This document shows, one piece after another, positions 14,323 to 23,488 of a stretch of 37,175 bases of DNA (position 1 is the stretch's first letter; each line of letters begins with the position of its first letter). The stretch is from a virus. The translations under genes and the position numbers were made by a program. The notes under the pieces are model-generated. The model saw only the letters and a list, made by a program, of their open reading frames with translations, did not search any database and was not told the origin of the DNA. The DNA lies in the IMG/VR virus record IMGVR_UViG_3300046499_000487, positions 1 to 37,175 of that record; one strand, written 5' to 3'.

Positions 14323-14820
14323 TTACGACGCGGCCTCGTAGGTGATGGACCCGCGCAGGATGTGTCCTGCGGCCAGCGTGGCGGGCGTGGTCGGTGTCAT
14401 GTTCGACGCGCTCGCCGGGGTGGCTGACGTCGGGAATGTCGCGTTCACCACGGACTGGCCCGCCCCCAGGGTGAGCTGCCCGATGTATGTGGACCCGGCG
14501 GTCGCGCGGGCGCCACCGATGGTGTCCACGCCAGCGTTGGCCGCAGCCGCCGGCAGGCTGAAGGAGTAGGTGCCCGACCCATAGGTCGTGAGGCTGCCAG
14601 CGGTGAGGGTGAACCCGGCGAGGACCGTGCGGCCGATCTTCAAGTACCGGCCGAGGAACGTTCCGTTGTTCAGGACCGGGTTGGTTGTGGCTGCTGTCCA
14701 CGCTGGGGTGTACGCCGTCCACGCCCCGAAGATCGCGTTGAGCTGATCGCGGATCTCTTGGTTCAGGAGCGCGGCGGTGACGACCTCGCCGACCACCCAG
14801 GTGCGCGGGGCGAACGTCAC
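14323..14820 (-). CDS. Minor tail protein
   Basis: A 165-residue protein. Its first 35 residues, with the pattern W-V-x-GE-V-x-TAA-x-LN-x-x-IRDQLN, match a short motif common at the start of actinophage tail-tip proteins. The rest is a Thr/Ala/Gly-rich beta domain (about 35-165), probably surface-exposed. GTG 14820 overlaps the upstream stop as GTGA with GAGGAGG before it. Confidence 0.72.
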   Translation of the reverse strand: MTFAPRTWVVGEVVTAALLNQEIRDQLNAIFGAWTAYTPAWTAATTNPVLNNGTFLGRYLKIGRTVLAGFTLTAGSLTTYGSGTYSFSLPAAAANAGVDTIGGARATAGSTYIGQLTLGAGQSVVNATFPTSATPASASNMTPTTPATLAAGHILRGSITYEAAS

Positions 14821-15329
14821 TGCGCCTCCTCGATCACTCGCGAGAGCGAGGGTCGGCGGGCGCCGGCCAGCAGCCCGGCGGCAGCCGCGGCATCGGCGAC
14901 CATGCCGTCCAGGACCGGATCCTCAGATGGCGGCGGAGGCCGGTCCCAGCTCGGGTCGTCGGCGTGCCACCAGTTCCGCTCGGTCGGCAGAAGGTCTGCG
15001 ACAGACGCCTCGACTGCGGCGACGTCCTCGGGGAAGACGAGCCGGATCCAGCCGAGCCCGCACTCGGTGCACGCCATCCGCGGATCGGCCGGTGTCACCA
15101 CCTGCGCCGACCCGCACCGGCAGTCGGTGACCCAGCGGTTGTGGTTGATGCGGGCGTAGGCCTGCTGCCCCAGGATGTAGCCGTCGGGCGGGGTCATGCG
15201 CCGCTGCTGGCGGTGCTCAGCCCACCGGAACACCCTTTGTGCTGGCGGAATCTGTGACCAGTCCTCGGGGCGGCGGGCGGCCGGCGGCAGGTAGAACGTC
15301 TCCGCCCGGATGACGGGGATGATGGGCAC
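14817..15329 (-). CDS. Zinc-ribbon protein within tail gene cluster
   Basis: A 170-residue protein with a four-cysteine site: C70 and C72 in DCRCG, C87 and C90 in CTECG. The following stretch GWIRLVFPEDVAAVEASVAD resembles the strand-helix end of a zinc-ribbon fold. The region before it (about 15-65) is basic and Arg-rich. GTG 15329 follows AAGGGG at 5 bases, 11 bases after the tail protein stop; its own stop overlaps the next start. A zinc ribbon here is not a standard tail component, so its role is unknown. Confidence 0.7.
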   Translation of the reverse strand: MPIIPVIRAETFYLPPAARRPEDWSQIPPAQRVFRWAEHRQQRRMTPPDGYILGQQAYARINHNRWVTDCRCGSAQVVTPADPRMACTECGLGWIRLVFPEDVAAVEASVADLLPTERNWWHADDPSWDRPPPPSEDPVLDGMVADAAAAAGLLAGARRPSLSRVIEEAQ

Positions 15330-15340
15330 GGCGTCCCCTT

Positions 15341-17803
15341 TCAGTAGGCGAGGCGGGTCGTGGACCCGAGGACGGCATAGGTCGCGTCGTCCAGGACCCA
15401 GACGCTGTCGGTGGCCGACGCCGATGTGTGGAACTGGATGACGTGCGACTTGTCTTTGAGCGTCTCGGTGTAGCCCTCGACTGTCGCGCGCACGCTCGAC
15501 GACGGCGCCTGTGACGGCATCGAGGTGACCGTGAAGTAGGAGCTGATGTCGGCGTCGAGGATGTCCAGGTAGGTGGACATCGTGTACGCCTCGATGACCG
15601 CCTCGCGCATCTCCGGCATGGGGTTGGCGTACCGGGACACCAGCCAGTACGCCGCGTCGAGCACACTGTTGTCGGAGGTCTTGATGACGTCGAGCTGCTG
15701 CGGATACTCGCCGAACGCCAGGACGCTGGCGGGCGCGGTGACCTTCTGCGTGGCGCCGCCCGGCCGCGAGGCCTCGACGGAGTTCACCATCTTCTGGTCG
15801 TCGTCTGCGTAGTTGCTGCCCGGCTCCAGATCGGCGTAGGCGATCGTGAAGACCTCGGTCGACGGGTCCGGGTTGTAGCGCAGGTCGCGGGACTGATAGG
15901 CGAGCCCGTAGAAGTCGCGCTCGGCGTACAGCTTCCCGCTCTCGGTGGACTCGACCTCCCGCATGCGCGCGACGACGCCAGTGCCGCCCGGTCCCTGTGA
16001 GGCGATCGCATCGTGCGTGGTGCCCAGGATCGTCACCGACGGGATGCCGGCATAGCGGGCCAGCCGCTGCATGCGGACGTCCGCGTCCTCGCCAGAGAAG
16101 CCCGAGGTCGCGGCCTGGTAGTGGGACGGTGAGATGGTCGCGCCGATGCTGCCGGTGACCGAGGTGACCGCGACGTGGGCGATCTGCCCGGAGAACAGCC
16201 TGGCCCCGCGATATCCGCCGATGTGCATCGTGCGCAGGCCGAACATGTCGACGACGCTGTTCGTGAACGAGCTGGCGACGCCGTCCACGTAGAGCTGCTT
16301 GGTGGGGTAGCCGTCGTGCACGACGTGATGCCAGGCCCCGTCGTTCAGGGCTGCCCCGCCCGAGGTGTACACGGTGAGCGTGCCGCCGCTGTCGGTGTGC
16401 TCGATGGTCAGGACACCGGACGCGTTCAGGGCGTAGACGATCTGGTGGTCGAGGCCCGGCTCGAACATGCCGAGGATCGCCCGGGACACCGTCGTCGTCT
16501 TGATCCAGAACTCGACGGTCTGCCAGTACGTGGTCGAGTCGGCCGCGAACTGCGCGCCGAGATCTCCCGTCAGGTACTTGCCCGCGCTGGCGCTGGCCGG
16601 GGTGAAGGTGACCGAGCTGTCGCCGGTGTCGGCGAGCCCGTCGGTGCCGAAGTCGAGCGTGCCGCCAGCGCTGACTTGGGTGACGGCGAGTGCCCCGCTT
16701 CCACGCCCCGACAGGTCGCCGGCCGCCAGGGATCCGGACGGTTCGGTGAGCGGGTAGTACGCGGACACGAAGTCGGTGACGCCCGGCACGTCCTGCGTGA
16801 GGATCTCGCAGGCGAGCATGCTCTTGAGAACGGGCAGCCGGTTGAGCCGCTTGAACAGGTCGGTGCACGAGATCCGCACCTTGCTGAGCAGGCCCTCCCA
16901 CTCGATCGGGAACTCGTTGACCAGGCCGTAGAACCTGGGGCGCGCCTCGGCGCCGATCAGCTTCCACTCGATGTAGCCGGCCGTGCCGCCCGTGCGGGTG
17001 GTCGGGAAATCCACGGCGTGGGTCTGCGAGGTGACCCACGCCGGGGTGGCCAGGGTCCGGCGGGTCGTCCACTCCCAGCCGTCGCCGGACGTCTCCCAGT
17101 ACACGGTGCCGCCGGACTCCCGTACCCGCAGCCACGCGTGGTCGATCGCGCTGTACGTGAGGTTGGTCGGGCCGCCGTCGGCGAATCCGGTCTGCGACTG
17201 GGCACTGATCACGCCCGTGCCCGCGTCGTACCGCCAGCCGATCCGCGTGCCCGACGTGGTCGAGGTGACCCACATCGAGGCCGCGCAGTTGCTGCTGCCG
17301 TTGAGCGCGGGCACCGCGGCGAGCTTGGCCGTCAGCTTGCTGCCCACCAGGTTCCACGTGCGGGCGCTGGTGAAGTTCGTGTCCACGCCCGGCGCCATGG
17401 GGATGCGCAGTCGGCTCTCGCTGGTCTCGACGGCCGGGCCGGTGTTCGTGGTCCACAGGGTGGAGTCGACGCGCTGGTCGTCGAACGCGTCGCCGAGCAT
17501 GGCCATCGGGTACGGCGCCGACCCAGACCGCGTCGGCATCACGGCCTGCGAGATCCGGATCGGGGCGTTGCGCCGCACGAACGGGTAGTAGGGGCTGGAG
17601 CTGTTGCCCGGAGTGAAGCGCCCGTCCTGGTTGTCGAGACTCAGTGTCGCTGTGCCGGGCTGCGTCTCAGAGCGTTCGTCCGCGGCGCCCCGGGTGATGA
17701 CGACGCCCGTTGTGTCGTCGGAGTAGGGGCTGATGTCCGTCCAGGTGATGGTGGACGGGAGCTGCACGAGACCGCCCCAGCCCACCTCTACGAGCACGGG
17801 CAT
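15341..17803 (-). CDS. Large minor tail protein with LamG-like domain
   Basis: An 820-residue protein directly after the tape measure. The N-terminal part (about 20-100: TDISPYSDDTTGVVITRGAA, TLSLDNQDGRFTPGN) resembles phage tail-hub proteins. A beta-sandwich region follows near 105-250. A concanavalin/LamG-like jelly roll lies at about 430-570, with EFWIKT, DGAWHHVVHDG, LYVDG and IGGYRG. The C-terminal third (about 590-800) looks like hub protein again. The LamG domain could bind host surface glycans. ATG 17803 lies 4 bases after the tape measure stop. The assignment as tail hub with inserted binding domains is inference from order and motifs. Confidence 0.82.
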   Translation of the reverse strand: MPVLVEVGWGGLVQLPSTITWTDISPYSDDTTGVVITRGAADERSETQPGTATLSLDNQDGRFTPGNSSSPYYPFVRRNAPIRISQAVMPTRSGSAPYPMAMLGDAFDDQRVDSTLWTTNTGPAVETSESRLRIPMAPGVDTNFTSARTWNLVGSKLTAKLAAVPALNGSSNCAASMWVTSTTSGTRIGWRYDAGTGVISAQSQTGFADGGPTNLTYSAIDHAWLRVRESGGTVYWETSGDGWEWTTRRTLATPAWVTSQTHAVDFPTTRTGGTAGYIEWKLIGAEARPRFYGLVNEFPIEWEGLLSKVRISCTDLFKRLNRLPVLKSMLACEILTQDVPGVTDFVSAYYPLTEPSGSLAAGDLSGRGSGALAVTQVSAGGTLDFGTDGLADTGDSSVTFTPASASAGKYLTGDLGAQFAADSTTYWQTVEFWIKTTTVSRAILGMFEPGLDHQIVYALNASGVLTIEHTDSGGTLTVYTSGGAALNDGAWHHVVHDGYPTKQLYVDGVASSFTNSVVDMFGLRTMHIGGYRGARLFSGQIAHVAVTSVTGSIGATISPSHYQAATSGFSGEDADVRMQRLARYAGIPSVTILGTTHDAIASQGPGGTGVVARMREVESTESGKLYAERDFYGLAYQSRDLRYNPDPSTEVFTIAYADLEPGSNYADDDQKMVNSVEASRPGGATQKVTAPASVLAFGEYPQQLDVIKTSDNSVLDAAYWLVSRYANPMPEMREAVIEAYTMSTYLDILDADISSYFTVTSMPSQAPSSSVRATVEGYTETLKDKSHVIQFHTSASATDSVWVLDDATYAVLGSTTRLAY

Positions 17804-17807
17804 GTGC

Positions 17808-20800
17808 TCACCCCCCGAGATTGAGTCGAACGGTCGCGCCCTGCGCGCGGCCGAACTGCAGGAGCACGCGCTGGATTTCGCGGCCGACGGCGACCGGGTC
17901 CATGGCCTGCTCGATGCGGACGTTGACGACCATGCCGCCAGCGCTGGCGCCCGGCACTGCGGCCCTGCCCGCTGGGATGGCGGCCCGTCCCGTCATCCGC
18001 CCGGCGACGACGTTCATCGCCCGGTCGATGTGAGGAATCCCCGAGATCAGGCCGACGGCGATACCGCGGGCCGTGTTGATGCCGTCGGGCTTCATCTTCG
18101 TGGCGGGCGACTTGATGCCGAGAGCTTCGCGCAGGGCGTGCTGCATGCTCTTGGCGATTTTGATCATGGTCTTCTTGAGGTCTGCCTCCTGGGAGAGGAG
18201 TCCCTTGAGGAAGCCCTTCGCGGAGTTCTTTCCGGAGTCGTACATCCGGTCGGCGCCGACCTGCCCGAGCGACGCCGTGCTCTTGTTGATCTGCGTTTCC
18301 AGCGAGTTGATCGAGGAGAACGTCGCCTTGTCCGCGCCGACCAGAGCGCTCGCGTAGGCGTAGCCCTGCTCCGGGCCCATGTTGAGGATCTGGTGCAAGA
18401 GGCTCTTGTTGAGGCCTCGCTTCGCGAGGATCCCGATGTACCGGGTGAGCTGCTGGATCTGGGCGAGCTTGCCCGCCAGCCCGCCCTTGATGCCACCGGC
18501 TGTGACCGAGTCGGCGTCCATGCCGAGGTTGGACAGGCCGGCGCTCTCGCGCGCTGCGTTGGTGACGCTGGACGCGAACTTCTTGGTCTCGGCGATTTTG
18601 GCCGCGATGGCGTCACGCTTCTTCGCCGTGTCCAGCAGCTTCGCTGTCTGCTTGTCGATCATCTTCAGGAGGCCGGACTCCTTCTTGCCGGAGAAAGCCG
18701 TCCTGACGTCGGTCGCGAGGTCCTTCGCCACCGACTTGATCTTGTCGCGGGAGCCGGTCAGACCGGTGATGAATCCCTTGGCCGTATCCTTGGCGAGGGC
18801 CTTCGTCTTCTTTGACGGAGAGGCGATCTCCAGTTCGCCCTTGATGCCGGTCGAGACGGCGGCCGCCATGGCGCGCGCGGCCGCGTCGACCCTGGACGTG
18901 GAGCCGGCCATGCCGGACATGAGGCCCTGCGCCACGGCAGCACCGGCGCCGGGCATGCCAGTCCCGCCGCCGAGGCGGTCGGCGTTGATGGCCTCGACCA
19001 GGCTGCGGTACTTCGCAGTCGAGCGAGCGTTGATCATGTACTCGCCGTTGGACGCCATGATCGGGATGCTGTCCGAGGTCCCGGTTCCCGGCCCTCTGAT
19101 CGGACCGCCGCCGGGGAATCCGATCGGACCACCGGTGGCGTAGTTGCCGCCCTCGTGGAAGACGGTGCCCGCGTTCGACGTCTTCGTCTGCATGACGATG
19201 TAGGTGACGGCAGTCTTCCCGTCGATCTCATTCAGACGCCGCTGGGCGCGCGAGACCTCGTAGAGCAGGTTGGAGATGTCGCCCTTGACGGCCGCCTTCT
19301 TCGACGCCGGCACCGAGGCGAGCTTCTTCTTCGCCGCGGTGACCTTCGCCTCAAGGTCCTGGACGTCGCCCTTGAGCCGTGCAGTCTTGTCCGGCGTCCG
19401 CAGGATCTGGTCGGCGAGTGCCTTGGCCTCGGTCCTGGTCAGGCCCATCGCCCTGGCCGACTCGATCAACTTCTCGCGGCCGCGGGCGTAGATCCGGTTG
19501 GCGGCCTCCCATGAGCCGCCGGACTGCCGGGCCTGTGCCGCGGCTTCGTCGGTTTTCGCGGCCAGGTCGTTCAGTGCGGTCGCAGCCGCCTGCGCCTTCG
19601 GACTGTTGAGGTCCAGCTCCCCATTGACCATGTGGAGAGCGCCGTGGTTTTCCTTGGCCGCCTTCGCCGCGGCGTCGATGGACGCCTCGAATCCGATCAT
19701 CCCGCCGATGCCGGCGCGTTGCGCGTCGTTGAGCGCCTGGATCGACTGCCGCAGACCGTCAGCAGACTGCTTCTGCGCGGCGAGTGCAGCCTGCGCCGAT
19801 TGCGCCTGCTTGCCGAAAAGTCCCTGTGCCTCGGCCGCCAGGTCCTGCTCGAACTTGGCGTCGGCCAATGCCGACTTGTACGAGCTGAGGCGGCGCGTGA
19901 AGTCCGTGACGTCGTGGCCGCCCTTGCCGTACTCGGCCGACATGCGCTTCAGCGCCACCGCCGCAAGGTCCGCCTTGCCGCCACGCACCAGGGTGGTCAG
20001 ACCCTTATCGATCGCGTCGAGCCGCTCCTTCGCCTCGTTGTGAGGCGTGGAGTCCGCGATGCCCAGCGAGAACACCTTGACCAGGCCCTGCTGGACCTTG
20101 TCCGTGGTGCTCGCGTCGGTGATGTTCCGGATGCCGTCGTACAGGCCATCGAGGTCCTTGCCGAAGAGCCTCGCCGCCTCGCCGGTCGCCTTGCCCGAGA
20201 GGGCCAGCTTGCCCAGTGACGTCGTCAGCTTGTCGACGTCCGGGGGCGCCTTCTTACCGATCTTCGCTAGGTTGACCATGGCGACCGCGAACAGGCCGAT
20301 GCCGACCGCGGCAACGTTCATCTTGGCGCCGGTCGACAGCGTCCCGAACGCGCGCCGCAGCGAACCCATGGTCGTGGCGGATCCCAGCGCCGCCGTGCCC
20401 ATGGTGCGCAGGGATGCGGACACCGCGGTGAAGCCGCCCGCCAGGAGCTGGAACCCGGAGCCTGCCAGCTTCACTGCCCGGATCGCGATGGCCGTCTGCA
20501 TGAGCACGGTGACGAATCCCGGCGGCAGTGAGGCGACCAGCGAGGCCGCGGCGTTCGCGAGCTGGAGCACGCCCACACCGACACCGGATGCCGCCTGCAG
20601 CAGGTTGAGCGCGGCGGAGGCGACGTTCTTCAGCGTGTCTGCCAGGAGCGGGCCCTGGGCGCGGGCGTAGTCCATGAACTGCGTGAGCGCCCCGCCGGCC
20701 TTGCCCGTGTCGAGGGTGCGCATCAGGTGCACGAGTCCGTCGTTCGCGCGGCGCAGCGAACCAGTGGCGAACTCGGAGAACTTGTCCGAGAGCCGGTCGA

Positions 20801-21359
20801 AACCGGGGCTGGCCATGCTGCCGGCCGCGACGGTCATGAAGCGGTCCAGCTCGGTGGACGCGCCCTTCACCAGGGGGGTCAGCTTGGGCAGCATCGCCGA
20901 GGCGACAGCGATCCCCTTGGTGAAGACGGGCATGGTGTCCTTGGCCAGCCCGTCCGACCAGGCCGCGTACTGCTTCTTCAGGGTCGTCAGGGCCGCCGCC
21001 GCCTGGCGGGTGGCGGACGGCATCTTCTCGATCTGCTGCTGGAACTCTGCCTGCGCCGTGAGCGCCGCCTCGGACGTGGCACCTGACTTGGCGACGGCGT
21101 CCTCGTACTTCTTCTGCGCTTCGCTCGCATCCGACAGCGCGCCGATCTGCGGGATGACGGCCGCACCGAACGCGGCCACGGCAACGGCTGCCGCGCCGGC
21201 CTGCGCGGCCAGGGGCGCCAGCGCGGCGGCCGCCGGGATCGCACCGCTGGCGAGCAGCAGCTTCTTCTGCAGGTCGGCGGCCGAGTCGCCTGCCTTGTCC
21301 AGAACCTTGGACAGCCGGTCGCGGCCCTCCAGCGTGAACGTGAGTCGCGTGCTGGCCAT
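17808..21359 (-). CDS. Tape measure protein
   Basis: An 1183-residue protein, the longest in the window. The Ala/Leu-rich hydrophobic N-terminal region (35-75) and another at about 210-370 are typical of tape measures. Long helical stretches rich in Ala, Lys and Asp follow (about 430-740), then Gly/Ser-rich parts. GFITGLTGSRDKIK and further repeats of an AKGF-x-x-GL type occur toward the C-terminus. It sets tail length and is injected with DNA. ATG 21359 overlaps the tail chaperone frameshift product's stop by one base, the classical arrangement. Confidence 0.92.
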   Translation of the reverse strand: MASTRLTFTLEGRDRLSKVLDKAGDSAADLQKKLLLASGAIPAAAALAPLAAQAGAAAVAVAAFGAAVIPQIGALSDASEAQKKYEDAVAKSGATSEAALTAQAEFQQQIEKMPSATRQAAAALTTLKKQYAAWSDGLAKDTMPVFTKGIAVASAMLPKLTPLVKGASTELDRFMTVAAGSMASPGFDRLSDKFSEFATGSLRRANDGLVHLMRTLDTGKAGGALTQFMDYARAQGPLLADTLKNVASAALNLLQAASGVGVGVLQLANAAASLVASLPPGFVTVLMQTAIAIRAVKLAGSGFQLLAGGFTAVSASLRTMGTAALGSATTMGSLRRAFGTLSTGAKMNVAAVGIGLFAVAMVNLAKIGKKAPPDVDKLTTSLGKLALSGKATGEAARLFGKDLDGLYDGIRNITDASTTDKVQQGLVKVFSLGIADSTPHNEAKERLDAIDKGLTTLVRGGKADLAAVALKRMSAEYGKGGHDVTDFTRRLSSYKSALADAKFEQDLAAEAQGLFGKQAQSAQAALAAQKQSADGLRQSIQALNDAQRAGIGGMIGFEASIDAAAKAAKENHGALHMVNGELDLNSPKAQAAATALNDLAAKTDEAAAQARQSGGSWEAANRIYARGREKLIESARAMGLTRTEAKALADQILRTPDKTARLKGDVQDLEAKVTAAKKKLASVPASKKAAVKGDISNLLYEVSRAQRRLNEIDGKTAVTYIVMQTKTSNAGTVFHEGGNYATGGPIGFPGGGPIRGPGTGTSDSIPIMASNGEYMINARSTAKYRSLVEAINADRLGGGTGMPGAGAAVAQGLMSGMAGSTSRVDAAARAMAAAVSTGIKGELEIASPSKKTKALAKDTAKGFITGLTGSRDKIKSVAKDLATDVRTAFSGKKESGLLKMIDKQTAKLLDTAKKRDAIAAKIAETKKFASSVTNAARESAGLSNLGMDADSVTAGGIKGGLAGKLAQIQQLTRYIGILAKRGLNKSLLHQILNMGPEQGYAYASALVGADKATFSSINSLETQINKSTASLGQVGADRMYDSGKNSAKGFLKGLLSQEADLKKTMIKIAKSMQHALREALGIKSPATKMKPDGINTARGIAVGLISGIPHIDRAMNVVAGRMTGRAAIPAGRAAVPGASAGGMVVNVRIEQAMDPVAVGREIQRVLLQFGRAQGATVRLNLGG

Positions 21360-21972
21360 CACTCACCCCCTGCTGTTTGGGCCTGCGCGGCCACGTGTCG
21401 GTCGACCCAGATGACGGCTTGGAGGAAGCGGGCGCGCGGCAGCGCTTCGAGCTCGGCGGGGCCGATGTGCAGGAGGTGGGCGATCAGGGGCCAGTACTCG
21501 TCGAGGAGGTCTCCGATGCGACGTCCGGCGAGGGAACCGGGGCCGGCGGCGGAGTGGCGGTGGCCGGGCCTTTTGGGGCCAGCTCCGCGAACGCCTTTTC
21601 GACGTCGGCCTCGTCGTGCGCCATGGTCCGCATGAAGCCGGTCATCCGCTCCACGACTTCGTCGGTGGCTTCCGGGTTCTTCACCAGAGCCTCGGCCATG
21701 TCGAGGATCTCCGGGTACTCCAGCCGGGCCTTGGTGCGCCGCTTCCAGCCGGGAAGGTCGAAGTCGGTGAACCGCAGCGTGGGCTGCTGCCGCTTACGGA
21801 ACACCCACAGGACGGCGCGCATCGCGGTCGGCTGCTGCTGGCGCAGGGCGCTGTCGACGTCGTCCCAGTCCAGGCCGGTGGCGGACTCGATCACGGACGA
21901 CTCGATCGCGGACAGGTCGTCGGTCGAGACCTCTTCGACGCTGCCGTCGTCGAGACGGTAGGAAACGATCAC
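21359..21972 (-). CDS. Tail assembly chaperone, -1 frameshift fusion (GT-like)
   Basis: The predicted 204-residue fusion reads the upstream chaperone frame for 134 residues and slips -1 at CCCAAAA (21577-21571). It continues for 70 residues, including GRRIGDLLDEYWPLIAHLL, IGPAELEALPRARFLQAV and IWVDRHVAAQ. The downstream frame has no start of its own, codes a convincing globular sequence and ends one base into the tape measure ATG. Such fusions are needed in small amounts to wrap the tape measure during tail assembly. Confidence 0.85.
21484..21972 (-). CDS. Tail assembly chaperone, unshifted product (G-like)
   Basis: A 162-residue acidic protein starting at GTG 21972 after AGGAG at 6 bases. 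It has a helical middle part (LEYPEILDMAEALVKNPEAT and EVVERMTGFMRTMAHDEADV) and a Pro/Thr/Ser-rich tail beyond the slip site that looks like filler. Position between tail tube and tape measure matches lambda G and its relatives. Confidence 0.85.
   Translation of the reverse strand: MIVSYRLDDGSVEEVSTDDLSAIESSVIESATGLDWDDVDSALRQQQPTAMRAVLWVFRKRQQPTLRFTDFDLPGWKRRTKARLEYPEILDMAEALVKNPEATDEVVERMTGFMRTMAHDEADVEKAFAELAPKGPATATPPPAPVPSPDVASETSSTSTGP
21571..21577 (-). promoter_or_regulatory. Programmed -1 ribosomal frameshift site
   Basis: In the minus-strand frame the codons read GCC CCA AAA GGC, so C CCA AAA fits the X XXY YYZ slippery rule. A GC-rich region follows that could form structure. Slipping joins the two chaperone frames exactly. 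Confidence 0.85.
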
Positions 21973-21985
21973 GGGTTGCTCCTGG

Positions 21986-22492
21986 TTATTCGAGGCGACG
22001 GCGGACGTCGTCGAGGACACGGGCGGCTTCGCGATCCATGCGGGGGCGGCCCTTGCGCACGGCGTTGTCCCACCACAGCGGGGTGGCGTTCTGCTGCACC
22101 CAGCGCTTGCGGTTGCCGTAGACGGGGTGTCGGACCCGCCCGGTGTTGAGGGCGGACGGCATCTTCCGCAGGTCTGGCGGTAGGCGCCCTTTGTCGACCC
22201 AGACGCGGGCGCCGGGGTTGCCCGACGTGCGGACGCTGATGCGGATCGCGTCGGCGATCGTGGCCCGCAGGGGGCGGGTTGTCGGGGACGGTCCGCCCGG
22301 CCGGCCGCGGCGCCCCTGCGAGCTGATGTCCAGCCCGCGGATCGCGGACTGCAGTTCGTCACGCAGGGGCTCCGCGGCGTGGCGCAGACGGCGCTGCATC
22401 GAGGCGCGGATGTTCTCGTGGCCCGCAGCCCGAAGGCGGCGCTGCAGCTCGATCAGGCTGCCGGTGTTGGTGATGCGGATGTCGGAGACCAC
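21986..22492 (-). CDS. Tail completion / HK97 gp10-like protein
   Basis: A 168-residue, strongly basic protein. Its start (SLIELQRRLRAAGHENIRAS, LRHAAEPLRDELQSAIRGL) has the two-helix pattern of HK97 gp10-like connector proteins, and a beta region follows (IRISVRTSGNPGARVWVDKG). It probably helps join or finish the tail. It lies after the tail tube gene rather than before it, which is not the commonest order. GTG 22492 follows GAGGTG at 5 bases. Confidence 0.65.
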   Translation of the reverse strand: MVSDIRITNTGSLIELQRRLRAAGHENIRASMQRRLRHAAEPLRDELQSAIRGLDISSQGRRGRPGGPSPTTRPLRATIADAIRISVRTSGNPGARVWVDKGRLPPDLRKMPSALNTGRVRHPVYGNRKRWVQQNATPLWWDNAVRKGRPRMDREAARVLDDVRRRLE

Positions 22493-22501
22493 GAGGTCAC
22501 C

Positions 22502-23488
22502 TCACAGCGTGACGTCCGTGGACATGTACTCGATCTTCACCGGGTTCGTTCCGTCGTACAGGGCGGTGAAGTTGAAGGTGGGCCGGATGACATCGAAACC
22601 GTCGACGACCGGCGGGCCCTCGTCGAAGCGCACCGCGGGCAGGGTGATGCGGAACGTCTCGGCGTAGGTCGACGCGATGATCGGGCCGACGAACTCCCAG
22701 ACGAGGGACGTCGCGCCGTCGCTGGTGTGCAGGTCGTCGAGGATCGTGTCGATGTAGTCCGTCTCCAGCGAACCAGTGATCTTCACCTGGTCGTTGGAGA
22801 TGGGCTCCTTCTTCAGCCCGGCCTGGCCCGCGTAGAAACGCTCCGTCGCCTGCGGCCGCTCGATCTTCACGGACACCTTGCGGACGCCGTCGCGTGCCGT
22901 CTCCGAGGAATAGGTACCGGTCTTGACGGCCATCTGGCTGAAGTGGAACGGGCTCATGTTCGGGTAGGCGGCCGTCGCCAGCGTCTGTGCCTCGTCGCAC
23001 GTCTTGCCGTCGAACTCGAACGACCCGGTGAGCATGCCGCCCACCTCGCACGCGAACTCCGCGCTGGTGACCTTACAGCCGAGGAACGTCTTGTCGGTGA
23101 CGGTCCCGGTAGTGAGGGGCACCCCTTTCTGGATCGTCAGGCTCTTGCCTGCCGTGTCCGCGAGGGTATGCGTCTGCAGGTAGGCAGCGGTCGCCACCTG
23201 CTGCACGGGCGTGACCGTCGTCCCCATGAGCGCCTGCAGCAGGACACCCATGGACTTGTTGACGATCTCCAGGTCGATGGAGCCCTGCACCTCCTGGCGC
23301 GTCAGCACGCGCCGGGAGCTCAGCGCGAGCAGACGGCCGGCCGCGATGCCCGCGGACTGCGCCGTGGTCTTCTTGAGCGCCAGCGATTCCTTCGTGAACT
23401 CGATGAACTTGGCCGGCGCGACGAACGTGCCGTAGCTGCTCTCGGCGCTGATACCGAGCTGGGCACCGAGGCCCGAACCGATCGCCAT
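22502..23488 (-). CDS. Major tail tube protein
   Basis: A 328-residue protein. The start GSGLGAQLGISAESSYGTFV with PAKFIEFTKESL is typical of tail tube proteins from actinomycete siphophages. The rest is beta-rich, with alternating polar strands and no cysteine-rich or membrane parts. Several hundred copies should build the tube. ATG 23488 overlaps the previous stop by one base (TGATG). Its position before the chaperone pair and tape measure supports the call. Confidence 0.85.
   Translation of the reverse strand: MAIGSGLGAQLGISAESSYGTFVAPAKFIEFTKESLALKKTTAQSAGIAAGRLLALSSRRVLTRQEVQGSIDLEIVNKSMGVLLQALMGTTVTPVQQVATAAYLQTHTLADTAGKSLTIQKGVPLTTGTVTDKTFLGCKVTSAEFACEVGGMLTGSFEFDGKTCDEAQTLATAAYPNMSPFHFSQMAVKTGTYSSETARDGVRKVSVKIERPQATERFYAGQAGLKKEPISNDQVKITGSLETDYIDTILDDLHTSDGATSLVWEFVGPIIASTYAETFRITLPAVRFDEGPPVVDGFDVIRPTFNFTALYDGTNPVKIEYMSTDVTL

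Noticed and set aside
16175-17824. Long plus-strand open frame opposite the tail hub gene
   Set aside because: It is Arg/Gly/Val-rich shadow sequence without recognisable motifs; the minus strand encodes a convincing tail protein. The plus-strand frame at 24920-26524 opposite the capsid gene was rejected for the same reason.
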